From Blautia sp. (GTDB lineage: Bacteria; Bacillota; Clostridia; Lachnospirales; Lachnospiraceae): DNA of 7,005 bases. The notes below the pieces were generated by a model. It saw nothing but the letters and a program-made list of their open reading frames with translations. It had not been told where the DNA came from and did not search any database. The DNA lies in NCBI GenBank assembly GCA_017420455.1, contig JAFOJB010000579.1, positions 1-7,005 of the forward strand. The letters run 5' to 3'. The stretch's first letter is position 1; every line of letters starts with the position of its first letter. The position numbers and the translations under genes were made by a program. Positions 1-6,683 of this stretch are shown piece after piece.

Positions 1-694
1 GGTAGATCCAAGGACAGGTACGATCATCTATGCGAATCAGAATATTCCCGGATATACCGGAACGCCTCTGGCAAAGCTGGTTTCCGCGGAGTTTTCCCTG
101 CCGGTGCGTGTGGAGAACGATGTCAACGCAGCCGCTCTGGGCGAGGCCCTGTTCGGCGCAGGGAAAGGGATTTCCGATTTTATCTGTCTTACCTATGGTA
201 CCGGGATCGGAGGGGCCTTGTTCCTCAATGGAAGGCTGTTCCACGGGAGCACGTTTTCAGCCGGAGCTGCCGGAGCCATCGTCGTCCATCCCGAGGACAG
301 AGACCCCGGGAAGGATATGTACCTTGGCGGTTATGAAAAATACGCCTCTGCCACGGCTCTGGTGAAAAAGGCGCAGCTTCTGGATCCTTCTCTGACAGAC
401 GGGAGGAGTATCTTCCGGCGGCTGCAGGAGCCCCAGGTGAAGGAACTGGTGGACGGCTGGATCATGGAAATCGTTTACGGCCTGGTATCCATCGTGCATT
501 TCATGAATCCCTCCTGCCTGATTCTGGGAGGCGGGATCATGGAACAGCCTTATGTGACAGACAGGGTGCGGGAAACACTTCTGGAGAATATCATGCCGGA
601 TTTTCGTTCCCTGGAGGTCCGCAGGGCTGCCCTGGGAAACAGAGCCGGCCTTCTTGGCGCGGCAGCCCTGTTCCGGGATCCGGATACCATTTAA
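1..694 (+). CDS. ROK-family sugar kinase, C-terminal part (5' end outside window)
   Basis: The reading frame is open from base 2, so the gene enters from the left; 230 residues are visible and roughly 70 are missing compared with a typical ROK protein of about 300. The N-terminal DxGGT phosphate-binding motif would be in the missing part. Visible ROK features, numbered from the first codon, are VENDVNAAALGE (37-48, with the probable catalytic base Asp40), the glycine motif YGTGIGGALFLNGRLFHG (65-82), LILGGGI (173-179) and LGNRAGLLGAA near the C-terminus. ROK kinases phosphorylate sugars such as glucose, N-acetylglucosamine or N-acetylmannosamine with ATP in the cytoplasm. The usual zinc motif (GH followed by CxCGxxGCxE) is absent; the segment reads GAAGAIVVHP then GGYEKYASATALV. 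Some Gram-positive N-acetylmannosamine kinases also lack zinc, and the RpiR regulator gene 82 bp downstream fits amino-sugar use, but the substrate is not proven. The frame ends with TAA at 692-694. Confidence 0.88.
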   Translation, partial: VDPRTGTIIYANQNIPGYTGTPLAKLVSAEFSLPVRVENDVNAAALGEALFGAGKGISDFICLTYGTGIGGALFLNGRLFHGSTFSAGAAGAIVVHPEDRDPGKDMYLGGYEKYASATALVKKAQLLDPSLTDGRSIFRRLQEPQVKELVDGWIMEIVYGLVSIVHFMNPSCLILGGGIMEQPYVTDRVRETLLENIMPDFRSLEVRRAALGNRAGLLGAAALFRDPDTI

Positions 695-776
695 GAACGT
701 GAAGCGAAGATAAATTTAGCACCCACGGCGTTTTCCGGAGAATGCGTCATGGAAAGCAGCAGGAGGAGGTAGTTTT

Positions 777-1634
777 ATGGCAGCGAATATTCTGGAAGCT
801 ATGACGGAGAATTACAGCTCCTTTACCAGGCAGGGGAAGAAGCTGGCGGATTACATCTTTGAACACGCAGCAGATGCCCAATATCTTTCCATTTCGGCGC
901 TGGCGGAAAACAGCGGGGTCTCCGAGGCCACCATTACCAGATTCTGCCGCCAGCTTGGCCTTTCCGGATATAACGATTTCAAGCTGGCTCTGGCAAAGGC
1001 TGACCACCGTACAGATCTGGGGGACCCTTTTGATTCTCCGGAGACCATTTCCTCGGAGGACAGCCTGGAAAGCATGTTTCAGAAGCTGCACCGGCTGAAT
1101 GTGATCTCGCTGAATGAAACGCTGGAGCTTCTGAGTCCTGCCTCCATCTCTCTGGCAGTCTCTATTCTGTCCGATGCGGACCGGGTATACTGCCTGGGAA
1201 GCGGAGGAAGCATGGTGATGGCCATGGAGGCCTGGGCCCGTTTTTCCACAGCCACATCCCGCTTTGTACATATCGCGGACGCCCACATGCAGGTAATGGC
1301 GGCATCCCTTTGCACGCAGAAGGACGTGATTTTATACTTTTCCTATTCCGGCTCCACGAAGGATATGGAGGATGTGATGGAGATCGCCAGAAAGCAGGGA
1401 GCCAGGATCATCCTGGTAACGCATTTCCCCAGATCCAAGGCGGCGGGGTACGCCGATGTGGTCCTGCTCTGCGGATATAATGAAAGCCCCCTCCAGTCCG
1501 GTTCCATCGCGGCAAAGATCGGACAGCTTTTCATCATAGAGTGCCTTTACTATGGCTTCTGCCAGAAGAACGCCCGGGTATGCAGTGAAAACCGCACCGC
1601 CACCGTAGACGCCATCACCAGAAAGCTTCTGTGA
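777..1634 (+). CDS. RpiR/MurR-family transcriptional regulator (HTH + SIS)
   Basis: This is a complete 285-residue protein of the usual RpiR length. The ATG start is supported by AGGAGGAGG at 761-769, 7 nt upstream. The N-terminal HTH_6 domain spans about residues 1-77, with the DNA-binding helices around SISALAENSGVSEATITRFC (38-57) followed by RQLGLSGYNDFK. A linker leads to a SIS sugar-phosphate-binding domain (about 120-260) with YCLGSGGSMVMAMEAWARF (138-156), the loop FSYSGSTKDM (188-197) and GARIILVTHFPRSKAAGYAD (208-227). RpiR proteins sense phosphosugars and control sugar catabolic genes, usually next to them. The partner here is the ROK kinase gene upstream, separated by 82 bp with no clear terminator and only a weak hairpin (728-745), so cotranscription is plausible. 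Whether it activates or represses, and its ligand, cannot be read from the sequence; N-acetylmannosamine-6-phosphate or a related phosphosugar is a reasonable guess. Confidence 0.92.
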   Translation: MAANILEAMTENYSSFTRQGKKLADYIFEHAADAQYLSISALAENSGVSEATITRFCRQLGLSGYNDFKLALAKADHRTDLGDPFDSPETISSEDSLESMFQKLHRLNVISLNETLELLSPASISLAVSILSDADRVYCLGSGGSMVMAMEAWARFSTATSRFVHIADAHMQVMAASLCTQKDVILYFSYSGSTKDMEDVMEIARKQGARIILVTHFPRSKAAGYADVVLLCGYNESPLQSGSIAAKIGQLFIIECLYYGFCQKNARVCSENRTATVDAITRKLL

Positions 1635-1677
1635 CACACCTGTCCTGCCGCCGCTGCAGTTCACGGCCTCCCCGGCC

Positions 1678-1710
1678 GGGGACTGATGTGTTTTCGGCGT
1701 CCCCTTTTTT
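1678..1710 (+). terminator. Probable intrinsic terminator after the RpiR gene
   Basis: GGGGAC (1678-1683) pairs with GTCCCC (1699-1704) across a 15-nt loop and is followed directly by T6 (1705-1710). It lies 44 nt after the RpiR stop codon and just before the promoter of the next operon. The stem is only 6 bp with a rather large loop. The GGGG arm could instead pair with CCCC at 1670-1673 (TCCCC-GGCC-GGGGA, 1669-1682), so the strength is uncertain. Confidence 0.6.
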
Positions 1711-1731
1711 GGAGTCTGACTAAGGTTGTAC

Positions 1732-1760
1732 TTGCTTCTGGAGGATTCGTGTTTTATAAT
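1732..1760 (+). promoter_or_regulatory. Sigma-A-type promoter of the three-gene operon
   Basis: TTGCTT (1732-1737) and a perfect TATAAT (1755-1760) are separated by exactly 17 bp. Transcription would start near 1767, giving a leader of about 36 nt before the ATG at 1803. The -35 box keeps only the TTG part of the TTGACA consensus. The site sits between a probable terminator and the first gene of a closely spaced operon, and it argues against starting that gene at the in-frame ATG at 1686, which would lie upstream of the promoter. Confidence 0.68.
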
Positions 1761-1802
1761 GAATTAATACTTCCCAATTATAAAAAAGAAAAAGAGTGTG
1801 CG

Positions 1803-2654
1803 ATGTATAGTTTTCGAGAAATCCGACTGGAAGATCAGGAATGGGTAGAGCGGTGCAGAGAGGTGGGGAATAATCCATTTTCAGCACTTGCGTTTCCGTC
1901 TTTGTTTACATGGAAGGTGGAATATGGTCTTACGATCGCAGGAGATGAAGATTTTTTTGTCATAAGGAGCATTGCAAACGAAGGATATTTCGCTCCCTGC
2001 GGAGATCAGGAGAAATGTAAGGAGTTTCTGGAGGAAACCTTTCGAAGGGAAGGGAAAATACGGGTTCTGTATGTGACGGAGGAAATGGCGGAAAGGTCGA
2101 AGCTTCTTGGCTTCAGGGTGAAGAAAATGCCGGAGCTTTCCGAATATATCTGTTCCACAGAGGCACTGGCGTTGAAGAAGGGGCATATTTCACATACATT
2201 CCGCAGAAAATGCGCAAAATTCAAGGAGGAATTTCCATATAAGCCAGAGGTGATCCGGGAGAAGGATATCCCGGAGCTGCTGGATATCATAGCTGCATGG
2301 GAGAAGGATGTCCCCGTCACGGGGGCGCTGGATCTTAGCGCAGCCAGGCTTTCCCTGGAGAATTTTATGGCTCTTGGCCTGTCGGGAATCGTAGTCCATA
2401 CCCGGGACGGTGTCGCTGCCTTCAGCTTCGGCTTCCGCAGCGCGCCGGATACGTATACAATGTCTACGGTAAAATATGATAAGCGGCTGTCTCCTTCGGT
2501 CACATTCGTGTGTACCCACGAGGAGGCAAAACTGGTCGCCTGCCCATATCGCTACTGCAACCTGGAGGAGGATTTGGGGCTTCCAGGTCTTCGGGCATCC
2601 AAATTGCAGTGTTCCCCGGTAAAAATGCAGGAGGTCTATACCATTGAGAAATAA
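1803..2654 (+). CDS. DUF2156 / LPG-synthase-C-like protein (GNAT fold)
   Basis: This is a 283-residue protein with no signal peptide or membrane segment, so it is probably cytoplasmic. Family features are the opening MYSFREIRLEDQEWVERC, then SEYICSTEALALKKG (113-127) and HTFRRKCAKFKEEFPY (131-146), and the C-terminal signature NLEEDLGLPGLRASKL (253-268) followed by SPVKMQEVY. These match the DUF2156 family, which is related to the aminoacyl-transferase domain of MprF (lysyl-phosphatidylglycerol synthase) and adopts a double GNAT fold. The donor and acceptor here are unknown. I chose ATG 1803 over the in-frame ATG 1686 because a good promoter lies between them, because the upstream codons show no family resemblance, and because 1686 falls inside a terminator hairpin. 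The ribosome binding site is weak (purine-rich AAAAAGAG, no GGAGG). The 3' end overlaps the next gene by 11 nt, indicating translational coupling. The first part is visibly more AT-rich than the following genes. Confidence 0.8.
   Translation: MYSFREIRLEDQEWVERCREVGNNPFSALAFPSLFTWKVEYGLTIAGDEDFFVIRSIANEGYFAPCGDQEKCKEFLEETFRREGKIRVLYVTEEMAERSKLLGFRVKKMPELSEYICSTEALALKKGHISHTFRRKCAKFKEEFPYKPEVIREKDIPELLDIIAAWEKDVPVTGALDLSAARLSLENFMALGLSGIVVHTRDGVAAFSFGFRSAPDTYTMSTVKYDKRLSPSVTFVCTHEEAKLVACPYRYCNLEEDLGLPGLRASKLQCSPVKMQEVYTIEK
2629..2634 (+). promoter_or_regulatory. Ribosome binding site selecting a TTG start
   Basis: AGGAGG lies 9 nt before the TTG at 2644, inside the coding sequence of the preceding gene. 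It fixes the start of the MATE fusion gene at TTG; the next in-frame ATG (2677) is too far away to use this site. Confidence 0.8.
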
Positions 2655-4395
2655 AAAACAGTTTTACAGCAGGCACATGCTTTATGTGACGCTGATCCCA
2701 TCCTTTATATCTGCCATAGCCCTTGCGCTGGCAGATGTCGCAGATGCGGTTGTCATCGGAAACAGGATGGGCGAAATGGGCCTGGCTGCGATCGGCATCG
2801 TGACGCCAGTCTATATGATATATAATATTCTGGGATACGGCCTTTCCATAGGGGGCGAAGTGATACATGCCAGGCTTGCTGCCACAGGCAGGGATGAAGA
2901 AGCAGTGGAGCATTTCAACCTGGTGTTCTGGACAGGCATTTTCTGGGCGGTGATCATAGCGGCGGCCGGGCTTCTGTTTTATGAACGTGTCCTTTTCGTC
3001 CTTGGGGCGGACAGAACAGAAGAAACTCTTTTCCGTTATTGCTGTCAGTATTATCTGCCGCTGGTAGCCGCGGCTCCCCTGTTTATTGCGAATTATATTT
3101 TTTATGATCTGCTCCGTGCGGATGACGACCAGTATCTGGCCAGTGCGGCTTTCTCCATCGGCTGTCTTTTCGACCTGGGACTGAACATTCTGTTCGTGCT
3201 CGTTCTGGGTTTTGGCGTGACCGGGGCCATCTGGGCGACGATCATTTCCCAGCTGATCAATACCGGGATCTGCTCGATCCATTTTTTCAGAAAGAAAGGT
3301 ATTCTGCGGCTGACAAAACCGGTCATCAGCATCAGAAAGTGTTTTCCTGCCTTTCGGACCGGTGTTTCCTCATCGATCCGCTACCTTTTTCAGTTTCTGT
3401 TTCTTGCCACCGCAAACAATCTGCTGATGAAATACGCCGGAGCGAGCGGCTCGCTTTACGTGGCGGTATTTGATGTGGTGATGAATGTTTCCTATGTGGC
3501 ATATGCGCTGTATGAGGGAGCCGGAGCGGCTCTGCAGCCTCTTGCTTCGGCATTCTATGAGGAAAAGGACAAGCTGAGCCTTTCCTATATCACCAGACTG
3601 GCGCTTTTCTGGGGAGTGCTGAGCGGGACAGTTGTCTCTGCCCTGATCGCTGTCTTTGCCCGTCAGGTGGTCGGGCTCTTCGGAATCGTTGATGAGGCTT
3701 CGCTCCTTGTGGCAATACCGGCGATCCGGATTTTCTGTATATCGACGCCGATAGCCGGAGTGATCCTGATCCTTGTGAATTTCTACCAGTCTGTGGACAG
3801 AGAGCAGCTGGCCGGGCTCCTTACAGGCTTCCGGACTTTTATGGTTCTTTTTCCGCTGACGGTCCTGGTCGGACGCTTTTATACAGAGCATTTCTGGGAT
3901 ATTTTCCCGGCGACGGAGATCGGAAGCGTGCTTCTTGGGGCTCTGGCGATCTATCTGACGAAAAACTTCGATGTCCTGGAAGAGGTTCCGGTGCTTTCCA
4001 TCACCCTGGAGAACGATAATCATGAAATCGCCAATCTTCTGGAGAAGACGGAAAGCTTCTGCGAGGAAAACGGCGCCAGCATGAAACAGGGGAACCTGTT
4101 GTCCATGGCCGTGGAAGAGATCTGTATGGCAACCATCGCCAAGGCCTTCACGGGAAATAAAAATGAGTATATTCAGGTGACTCTGGTGGCAGAAACGGAT
4201 GGAAAATTTACTCTTCTGATCCGGAACAGCGCGCAGAAGTTCAATCCCTTCGATATGCGGACGGAAAGGATCTCCGATACTGAGATCGAGGAGGAATTCA
4301 TGGATTCCATCGGTATTCTGGTGGTAAAGAACAAAGCGGAGCAGTTCTTCTACAGAAGAAATAAATCGTTTAATGTACTGACGGTGGTGATCTGA
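2644..4395 (+). CDS. MATE-family transporter fused to an RsbW-like HATPase domain
   Basis: The protein has 583 residues, while ordinary MATE transporters have about 440-460. Residues 1-440 hold about 12 hydrophobic segments and MATE sequence features: VIGNRMGEMGLAAIGIVTP (37-55), GYGLSIGGEVIHARLAATG (64-82), LLRADDDQYLASAAFSIG (156-173), GFGVTGAIWATIISQ (189-203) and ALQPLASAFYEE (296-307). MATE proteins export drugs or metabolites in exchange for Na+ or H+, and belong to the MOP superfamily with lipid flippases. From about residue 446 a soluble cytoplasmic domain follows, resembling RsbW/SpoIIAB anti-sigma kinases: NLLSMAVEEICMATIAKAF (484-502), LLIRNSAQKFNPF (524-536), DSIGILVVKNKAEQ (554-567) and FNVLTVVI at the end. 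ATP-site residues are altered: Ala496 replaces the N-box Asn, Asn528 replaces the G1 Asp, Ala530 replaces a Gly and the GGLG loop is DSIG. It is probably a regulatory pseudo-ATPase. The start is TTG with AGGAGG 9 nt upstream; the gene overlaps its predecessor by 11 nt and the next starts 1 nt after its stop. The transported substrate is unknown. Confidence 0.87.
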   Translation: MRNKKQFYSRHMLYVTLIPSFISAIALALADVADAVVIGNRMGEMGLAAIGIVTPVYMIYNILGYGLSIGGEVIHARLAATGRDEEAVEHFNLVFWTGIFWAVIIAAAGLLFYERVLFVLGADRTEETLFRYCCQYYLPLVAAAPLFIANYIFYDLLRADDDQYLASAAFSIGCLFDLGLNILFVLVLGFGVTGAIWATIISQLINTGICSIHFFRKKGILRLTKPVISIRKCFPAFRTGVSSSIRYLFQFLFLATANNLLMKYAGASGSLYVAVFDVVMNVSYVAYALYEGAGAALQPLASAFYEEKDKLSLSYITRLALFWGVLSGTVVSALIAVFARQVVGLFGIVDEASLLVAIPAIRIFCISTPIAGVILILVNFYQSVDREQLAGLLTGFRTFMVLFPLTVLVGRFYTEHFWDIFPATEIGSVLLGALAIYLTKNFDVLEEVPVLSITLENDNHEIANLLEKTESFCEENGASMKQGNLLSMAVEEICMATIAKAFTGNKNEYIQVTLVAETDGKFTLLIRNSAQKFNPFDMRTERISDTEIEEEFMDSIGILVVKNKAEQFFYRRNKSFNVLTVVI

Positions 4396-4396
4396 T

Positions 4397-6481
4397 ATGA
4401 AAAACAGGAAAAGAACATTACGGCTGGGTATCAAAACGGTGTTGTTTATCGCCATCATTCTGGTGGTGGCGGTTGGTACGACGATCATCACAAGCTTTTT
4501 CAATCATAGCTGGCATGTAGATGATTATTTCAAAAATGAGACTACGGAAATTGCCAGGACGGTATCGAAGCTTGTAGACGGGGATTTCCTGGAGGAGCTT
4601 CTTGCAGCGGTAAAAACACCGGAATATGCGGCGATTCGGGATGAAGCCGAGGCGAACGACGATGAACAGCTCATCGAGGACTGGCTGAAGGAAAACGGAT
4701 TCTGGGAAAAATATGTGGAAACCCGGGATTTCCTGGCACAGCTTCGGGATGATCTTGGAGTACGGTATCTGTATGTGGAATCGGATGCGGAGCGGGATAC
4801 CACGCTCTATCTGGTAGATCCGGACGAGACCTATTATTATACGGGGCTCGTGGAGGAGAGCGAAAAGGAATTTTCCCATCTGGTGGGAGACATCCATATC
4901 GATCCTGTGGTCAGCAACGGCGCCTATGGCTGGATCTGTTCCGCATATGAGCCGGTGCTCAACTCGGAAGGAAAAGCGGTAGCCTCCGTAGGAGCGGATC
5001 TTGACATGCGGGAGGTCATGGCAGAACGGTATTCCTTCCTGCGCAGGATGATCCTGTTCGGCTGTCTCTTCATCCTTCTTTTCTCTGTCATCAGTATCTT
5101 CCTGATCCGGCGGGCGGTCACGGCTCCGCTGGAAAAGCTGACCAAAGGCCTTCGGGGCTTCGCTCCCACAGACGATGGGGATTATAAAAAATCCCATGTT
5201 CTGGAGCTGAGGCTGAATAAGCGGGATGAGATCGGGGAGCTCTGCGATGATGTGGAGACCATGCAGAGGCGTATCGTGGATACGCTGCACAATCTGACCA
5301 CCGTCACGGCGGAAAGAGAGAGGATCGGGGCGGAGCTGAATGTCGCGACCCAGATCCAGGAGGATATGCTTCCAAAGATCTATCCCATGTTTACGGATCG
5401 GGATGATATCATGCTTGCGGCCTCCATGAAGCCTGCCAAGGAGGTAGGAGGCGACTTTTACGATTTCTTCCTGGTGGATGAGGATCATCTGGCCATGGTC
5501 ATGGCAGATGTATCCGGCAAGGGAGTTCCCGCAGCTCTCTTTATGGTGATCGCCAAGACCCTGATCAAAAACCGGGCGCTGAGAGGGGATGAGCCCAGCG
5601 ACATCCTGACAAATGTGAATGCGCAGCTTTGTGAGGGAAATGAAGCGGAGCTTTTTGTCACGGTCTGGTTGGGCATCCTGAATCTTTCCACAGGACAGGG
5701 AGTGGCTGCAAACGCAGGACATGAGCATCCGGTGATCCGAAGAGTAGGTTCTGAGCATGAACTGGTCGTCTACCGCCATTCTCCTGCACTGGCAACCATG
5801 GAGGATCTCACCTTCCGGCAGCGCAGTTTTGAAATGCACCCGGGGGATACTCTGTTTGTATATACGGATGGCGTTCCGGAAGCGACAAACAGCGAGAACG
5901 AAATGCTCGGAACAGACCGGATGCTGGAAGCGCTGAACCGGGATCCGGATGCAACACCCGGTGAGCTTCTTGACAATGTCATGGATTGTATCAATGGCTT
6001 TATGCAGGGAGCACCTCAGTTTGATGATATTACAATGCTGGCTCTTAAATATCTGGGACGGGAGGGGAGTAAAATCGACGAGTTGAATGTAGAAGCGAAA
6101 TTGGATAATCTTGATGAAGTACTGGCATTTATCGACACCCGGCTGGAAGAGATCGAGTGTCCTATGAAAACACAGATGCAGATCGATGTGGCTGTGGAAG
6201 AGTTGTTTGTCAATATTGCGAACTATGCCTATACGCCGGAAGTCGGTCCCGCCACCATTCAGTTCTCGCTGGATGATGATCCCCGCAGAGCCAGGATAAC
6301 CTTTATCGACCATGGGATTCCCTATAATCCGCTGGAAAAAGCCGATCCGGATATCACTCTGTCCGTAGAGGAGAGAGCCATCGGCGGACTTGGGATCTAT
6401 ATGGTGAAGAAGAGTATGGATGATATGCAATATGAGTATAAGGACAGCCAGAACATTCTGACTATCTGGAAGGCTGTCTGA
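4397..6481 (+). CDS. Membrane sensor SpoIIE-type PP2C phosphatase with C-terminal RsbW-like HATPase domain
   Basis: This 694-residue membrane receptor has these parts in order: a first membrane helix (about 11-34); an extracytoplasmic sensor (about 35-212) with a Cache-like second half, GAYGWICSAYEPVLNSEGK (175-193) and VASVGADLDMREV; a second helix (217-238); a HAMP domain (about 239-297, with VTAPLEKLTKGL); a short coiled coil (298-325, TAERERIGAELNVATQIQED); and a SpoIIE PP2C domain (about 330-552). The PP2C metal-binding motifs are all present: GGDFYDF (351-357), ADVSGKGVPAALFM (370-383), NAGHEHP (439-445), VYTDGVPEATN (488-498) and FDDITML (542-548). Residues about 560-694 form an RsbW-like HATPase domain with an intact N box (AVEELFVNIANYAY, Asn606), G1 (FIDHGIPYNP, Asp638) and G2 (IGGLGIYMVKK). 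Such proteins dephosphorylate STAS anti-anti-sigma proteins; the HATPase part may phosphorylate or bind them. No STAS gene is in the window. The start is ATG one base after the previous stop, with a GGTGGTGA-type ribosome binding site (4384-4390), so translation is coupled to the MATE gene. The ligand is unknown. Confidence 0.93.
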   Translation: MKNRKRTLRLGIKTVLFIAIILVVAVGTTIITSFFNHSWHVDDYFKNETTEIARTVSKLVDGDFLEELLAAVKTPEYAAIRDEAEANDDEQLIEDWLKENGFWEKYVETRDFLAQLRDDLGVRYLYVESDAERDTTLYLVDPDETYYYTGLVEESEKEFSHLVGDIHIDPVVSNGAYGWICSAYEPVLNSEGKAVASVGADLDMREVMAERYSFLRRMILFGCLFILLFSVISIFLIRRAVTAPLEKLTKGLRGFAPTDDGDYKKSHVLELRLNKRDEIGELCDDVETMQRRIVDTLHNLTTVTAERERIGAELNVATQIQEDMLPKIYPMFTDRDDIMLAASMKPAKEVGGDFYDFFLVDEDHLAMVMADVSGKGVPAALFMVIAKTLIKNRALRGDEPSDILTNVNAQLCEGNEAELFVTVWLGILNLSTGQGVAANAGHEHPVIRRVGSEHELVVYRHSPALATMEDLTFRQRSFEMHPGDTLFVYTDGVPEATNSENEMLGTDRMLEALNRDPDATPGELLDNVMDCINGFMQGAPQFDDITMLALKYLGREGSKIDELNVEAKLDNLDEVLAFIDTRLEEIECPMKTQMQIDVAVEELFVNIANYAYTPEVGPATIQFSLDDDPRRARITFIDHGIPYNPLEKADPDITLSVEERAIGGLGIYMVKKSMDDMQYEYKDSQNILTIWKAV

Positions 6482-6524
6482 GTGTCAGCACGGTAAAGAA
6501 ATAAGGAACTGTCCATAAATAACC

Positions 6525-6636
6525 TTTACATCTGGCGCGTCTGAATCCGCCCAGGCTGCGTTGGTCTCGCCTTCCGGCTCGGTCATGCGCTAAACGCGTG
6601 CCACTGGCACGCAGCGCCGTCATTCGTCGATGTAAA
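6525..6636. repeat. Intergenic palindromic element, possible MITE-like or REP-like repeat
   Basis: TTTACATC (6525-6532) and GATGTAAA (6629-6636) form perfect 8-bp terminal inverted repeats around 96 bases. Just inside them GGCGC (6534-6538) can pair with GCGCC (6614-6618). The interior is clearly more GC-rich than the flanking A/T-rich DNA and contains a strong hairpin (6587-6617) plus a small GCC-TTCC-GGC hairpin (6569-6578). This nested architecture, lying between a finished operon and its terminator, is typical of dispersed intergenic repeats. Copy number cannot be determined from one window, and I see no clear target-site duplication. Confidence 0.55.
6587..6617. other. Strong GC-rich hairpin inside the palindromic element
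   Basis: GCGTGCC (6596-6602) and GGCACGC (6606-6612) pair perfectly across the 3-nt loop ACT. The stem is extended by GCGCT (6587-6591) pairing with AGCGC (6613-6617), leaving AAAC (6592-6595) as a one-sided bulge. That makes 12 base pairs in 31 nt. There is no T tract after it, so it is not an intrinsic terminator in the + direction. Confidence 0.75.
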
Positions 6637-6638
6637 CT

Positions 6639-6660
6639 CTTCAGGGAATTACACCTGAAG
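6639..6660. other. Small perfect hairpin between repeat and terminator
   Basis: CTTCAGG (6639-6645) pairs with CCTGAAG (6654-6660) across an 8-nt loop. It begins 2 nt after the palindromic element and has no T tract. It may be part of the element, or a 3'-UTR stability structure. Confidence 0.5.
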
Positions 6661-6683
6661 GAGACTCACATTGTAAAAAAACG

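Noticed and set aside
728..745. Hairpin GCGTTTT-CCGG-AGAATGC before the RpiR gene as a terminator
   Set aside because: The stem includes two wobble pairs and there is no T tract after it, so it is not credible as a terminator; it is mentioned only as a weak structure.
1686..1802. N-terminal extension of the DUF2156 gene to the ATG at 1686
   Set aside because: It would begin inside a terminator hairpin and upstream of a good promoter, has no ribosome binding site, and its residues do not resemble the family.
3370..4503. A 377-codon open frame on the - strand opposite the MATE fusion gene
   Set aside because: It shows no recognisable domain, spans a gene boundary on the other strand, and covers clear MATE and HATPase coding sequence.
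4418..6430. A 670-codon open frame on the - strand opposite the phosphatase gene
   Set aside because: The + strand frame has all PP2C, HAMP and HATPase motifs. The antisense translation is rich in His, Ile, Arg and Gln without any domain pattern, and is a codon-bias shadow.
6485..6586. A 33-codon - strand frame within the palindromic element (MTEPEGETNAAWADSD...)
   Set aside because: It has no ribosome binding site, is very short, and its sequence is dictated by the inverted-repeat structure; coding is unlikely.
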